NCBI GenBank assembly: GCA_049642385.1
Contig: JBAROU010000023.1
Coordinates: forward strand, 1-7,954
Reading direction: 5' to 3'
From: JBAROU01 sp049642385
GTDB taxonomy: Bacteria; Chloroflexota; Dehalococcoidia; DSTF01; RBG-16-68-14
Length of the DNA stretch: 7,954 bases
In this document: in pieces, positions 6,312-7,954 of the stretch
Numbering within the stretch: position 1 is the stretch's first letter
How the letters are laid out: each line of letters begins with the position of its first letter
Made by a program: the position numbers and the translations under genes
The notes under the pieces: generated by a model
The model's database searches: none
What the model saw: the letters and a program-made list of their open reading frames with translations, nothing else
What the model was told of the DNA's origin: nothing

Positions 6312-6821
6312 TCAACCAGAACCAGCTCGGCGAAGCACGTCTGCATACCATGCGTTGAACGGCTGCAGAAAGCGCTCGTCGGTAATCCAGTCGGCGGACG
6401 AGAGATCGAACGCATGGATGAAGCGGTCGGTCGGGCGGGGGTCGAAGATGCCTTCCTCCGCCACGCCAGCCTCGCGGATGATCATCAGCGGGAGGCCGAG
6501 TTGCAAGGCAACGCCCGCTTCGAGGTGGTTCCACGGTGTCGGGAGGAACACGCCCTTGACGTGCTGCTCCTTCGGTGTTTCGACCTTCAGCACCGCCTCA
6601 TGCACGAGTGTCTGGCGGATCCCCAAGATGATCGCTCCCTGGCAGTGCCGCATCACCTCAAGGATGAAGGCGAGAGGAGCCACATTGGGATGGTCGGTGC
6701 TCCCAATGACACGAGCGACGATCCCGCGCTTCTGAAGAAAGTCATCTAGTTCCTGCCAGACGGCCTCCTGACGAGCCGAGAGGTCGTTTGGTCGACTAAC
6801 GAAAACTGGGAGTCGTTCCAT
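6312..6821 (-). CDS. TIR / deoxyribosyltransferase-like Rossmann protein
   Basis: This 169-aa protein appears to be a single alpha/beta domain of the TIR/SLOG/nucleoside-deoxyribosyltransferase type. It opens with a beta strand and loop, VFVSRPNDL (6-14). A hydrophobic strand CQGAIILGI is at 60-68. It then carries PTPWNHLEAGVALQLGLP (94-111). E101 in that segment occupies the place of the catalytic glutamate of NAD-cleaving TIR domains and of the ExGxAxxxxxP motif of deoxyribosyltransferases. A further strand LMIIREAGV (112-120) follows. It may bind or cleave a nucleotide such as NAD, or sense a nucleotide signal. The ATG at 6821 has a TAG two codons upstream and lies 14 bases after the caspase stop, without a strong ribosome-binding site, so it is probably coupled to the caspase gene. 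The fold is inferred from motifs and pattern memory, not from a search. Confidence 0.7.
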   Translation of the reverse strand: MERLPVFVSRPNDLSARQEAVWQELDDFLQKRGIVARVIGSTDHPNVAPLAFILEVMRHCQGAIILGIRQTLVHEAVLKVETPKEQHVKGVFLPTPWNHLEAGVALQLGLPLMIIREAGVAEEGIFDPRPTDRFIHAFDLSSADWITDERFLQPFNAWYADVLRRAGSG

Positions 6822-6835
6822 AGCCTACGCGGGTT

Positions 6836-7795
6836 TCAGATCGCGCCGCGCTCGGCCAGCCGCCAGTAGTACTGGCCCAACAGCGTAAGCACGATGTGGT
6901 TGCTGTTGATCGCGGCGAAGTAGAGATCGCCATCCTCTACCGTTTCGATCATGTGACCGTTTCGAAGTAGCTTGAACTGCTCGAAATCGCGGCTCTTCTC
7001 AGAGTCGCCATCGCTTTCATAGTCTGGATCGAGCTTGAGCCTCGCATCCGCTGTGCGGAAGTGCTGCGGGAGTAGGCGGAGGAGACTCAGCGGAACAATT
7101 GGATCGCAGCATCGGATGACCTGTGGCGACGACACGTGCGACTTGAAGAGAGGCCGCTGGCTCCAGGCGTCGAACAGCCGATCAACGTGAGCGTAGAGTG
7201 AGCTTGCTGAGACCATGCCGATGTGATCAGCGGCTGCACCCTGGAGGCCATCGACCAGCGCCGCAGTGAACAGTCCATGTCCTCCGGCTTCGGCGGCTGC
7301 CTGCGCAGGCCTAGAAGCCGCCAGGATAGTGACCCCCTCCCTCAAGACCGAGATATCGCGCACGCTCTGAAGGAGCGGCGGGTTCCCTGCATGACCACTG
7401 TGACAGCAGTCCAGAATGAGGATTACCTGGCGTGCGTTCGAGCGATTCGCGAGCAAGAGCAGGTCGTCCATTGAAAGGCCCCATTCTCCCGCCTGCCCGT
7501 CCTGCGTTACCAGGTAGCCGCCCCAAGCGGTCTCGACGCCATGTCCAGCGAAGAAGAAAAGGAGATCGCCGTCGAAGTCTGAGAACAGCTCCAGCCACTG
7601 CTCGCGGAGAGATGCCCGCGTAATGACGGGGCCGCCACCGTCGTGGCTGACGAGGAGCCGACAGGTGTAGTTGTTACTCCCATCGGAGTTCTGACGCAGA
7701 ACATCGGCCATAGCCGTGGCGTCGGTCACAGCGCACATGAGGTTGTCAACGTGCTCGTAGTGATCGATACCGACTATCAGGGCGCGTCTTGCCAA
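6836..7795 (-). CDS. caspase-family (C14-like) protease with extra C-terminal domain
   Basis: A 319-aa protease of the bacterial caspase/metacaspase superfamily. Strand 1 is RALIVGIDHY (4-13). The catalytic histidine is H85 in FFFAGHG. The catalytic cysteine is C131 in ILDCCHSG, with both dyad residues present. ILAASRPAQAAAE (157-169) and GLFTAALVDGL (174-184) continue the caspase core, which ends near residue 230. Residues about 250-319 form a separate small domain ending in LTLLGQYYWRLAERG, which may be a winged-helix or interaction module. The start is TTG 7795: no ATG or GTG lies between it and an in-frame TGA at 7820-7822, strand 1 would be lost with any later start, and GGAGGG (7806-7811) precedes it. 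Known relatives act as suicide or signal-cleaving effectors in bacterial immunity. The gene sits between an unknown ORF and the TIR-like gene, all leftward. Confidence 0.9.
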   Translation of the reverse strand: MARRALIVGIDHYEHVDNLMCAVTDATAMADVLRQNSDGSNNYTCRLLVSHDGGGPVITRASLREQWLELFSDFDGDLLFFFAGHGVETAWGGYLVTQDGQAGEWGLSMDDLLLLANRSNARQVILILDCCHSGHAGNPPLLQSVRDISVLREGVTILAASRPAQAAAEAGGHGLFTAALVDGLQGAAADHIGMVSASSLYAHVDRLFDAWSQRPLFKSHVSSPQVIRCCDPIVPLSLLRLLPQHFRTADARLKLDPDYESDGDSEKSRDFEQFKLLRNGHMIETVEDGDLYFAAINSNHIVLTLLGQYYWRLAERGAI

Positions 7796-7819
7796 CGCAG
7801 ACCTACCCTCCGGCGCGCC

Positions 7820-7954
7820 TCAACTGCGCTCCAACTCTGCAACGATGTCACGGATAGCCCAATTGAGAACCTTCGCCTTCTTGTCGACTAGGGGGCGCGG
7901 TACCGAATGATTGCGGTTCGAGTAGATGCGAACGCCGAACACGCTGTGGCCCAT
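7820..7954 (-). CDS. unrecognised ORF reaching the window edge
   Basis: The leftward frame is open from the last base of the window to a TGA at 7820-7822, giving at least 44 codons. An ATG falls exactly on the final three bases, so it is undecided whether this is a complete short protein or the C-terminal end of a longer one. The visible residues begin GHSVFGVRIYSNRN and end in an amphipathic helix (NWAIRDIVAELERS). It is in the same frame as the caspase gene and separated from its TTG by the TGA and eight codons, so it is very likely cotranscribed with it. It could be the end of the sensor or regulator of the module. Confidence 0.5.
   Translation of the reverse strand: MGHSVFGVRIYSNRNHSVPRPLVDKKAKVLNWAIRDIVAELERS

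Noticed and set aside
5774..6358. 194-codon + strand frame across the end of the 142-aa gene and the junction
   Set aside because: It is extremely Arg-rich, runs through both junction hairpins, overlaps the 142-aa gene in another frame and invades the oppositely oriented TIR-like gene.

Overview
The window is GC-rich bacterial DNA carrying a phage- or satellite-like gene block on the + strand (296-6069), followed on the - strand (6312-7954) by a caspase/TIR-like module of the kind found in bacterial immune systems. Ribosome-binding sites are canonical (AAAGGA, GGAGG, AGGAGGT), starts are mixed (ATG, GTG, TTG), and genes are tightly packed with GTGA overlaps. The lineage cannot be named from this sequence; a high-GC bacterium or its phage or satellite is the safest statement.

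Layout. Positions 1-295 hold no convincing gene. They contain a TTGACA-type promoter candidate, short palindromes, a convincing rho-independent terminator (189-230) and a 9-bp hairpin just ahead of the first gene. Then comes one + strand operon: an 80-aa unknown protein (296-538); a 603-aa primase-polymerase/RepA-like helicase fusion (535-2346); a 160-bp array of six AACCTACCT motifs in strictly alternating orientation (2345-2505); a 90-aa unknown protein (2547-2819); a patch with overlapping mini-ORFs (2812-2967); a 136-aa basic protein in the usual small-terminase position (2968-3378); a terminase large subunit with ATPase and nuclease motifs intact (3375-4730); and two unknown proteins of 287 aa and 142 aa (4768-5631, 5641-6069).

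The convergent junction (6070-6311) contains two long inverted repeats. One of them is followed by TTTT on the - strand and fits the end of the leftward operon. That operon reads, in transcription order: the end or whole of an unrecognised ORF (7820-7954, reaching the window edge), a caspase-family (C14-like) protease with an intact His/Cys dyad (6836-7795, TTG start), and a 169-aa TIR/deoxyribosyltransferase-like Rossmann protein (6312-6821).

How it may work together (inference). The primase-helicase would replicate a small genome, with the alternating repeat array directly behind its gene as the best candidate origin, much as P4 alpha or SaPI Rep act on iterons. TerL would package the DNA. 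No portal, capsid, tail, integrase or lysis gene is visible, so the element could be a satellite using a helper's particles, or simply part of a larger prophage. The leftward caspase/TIR-like genes look like a cargo or neighbouring defence module whose sensor may lie beyond the right edge.
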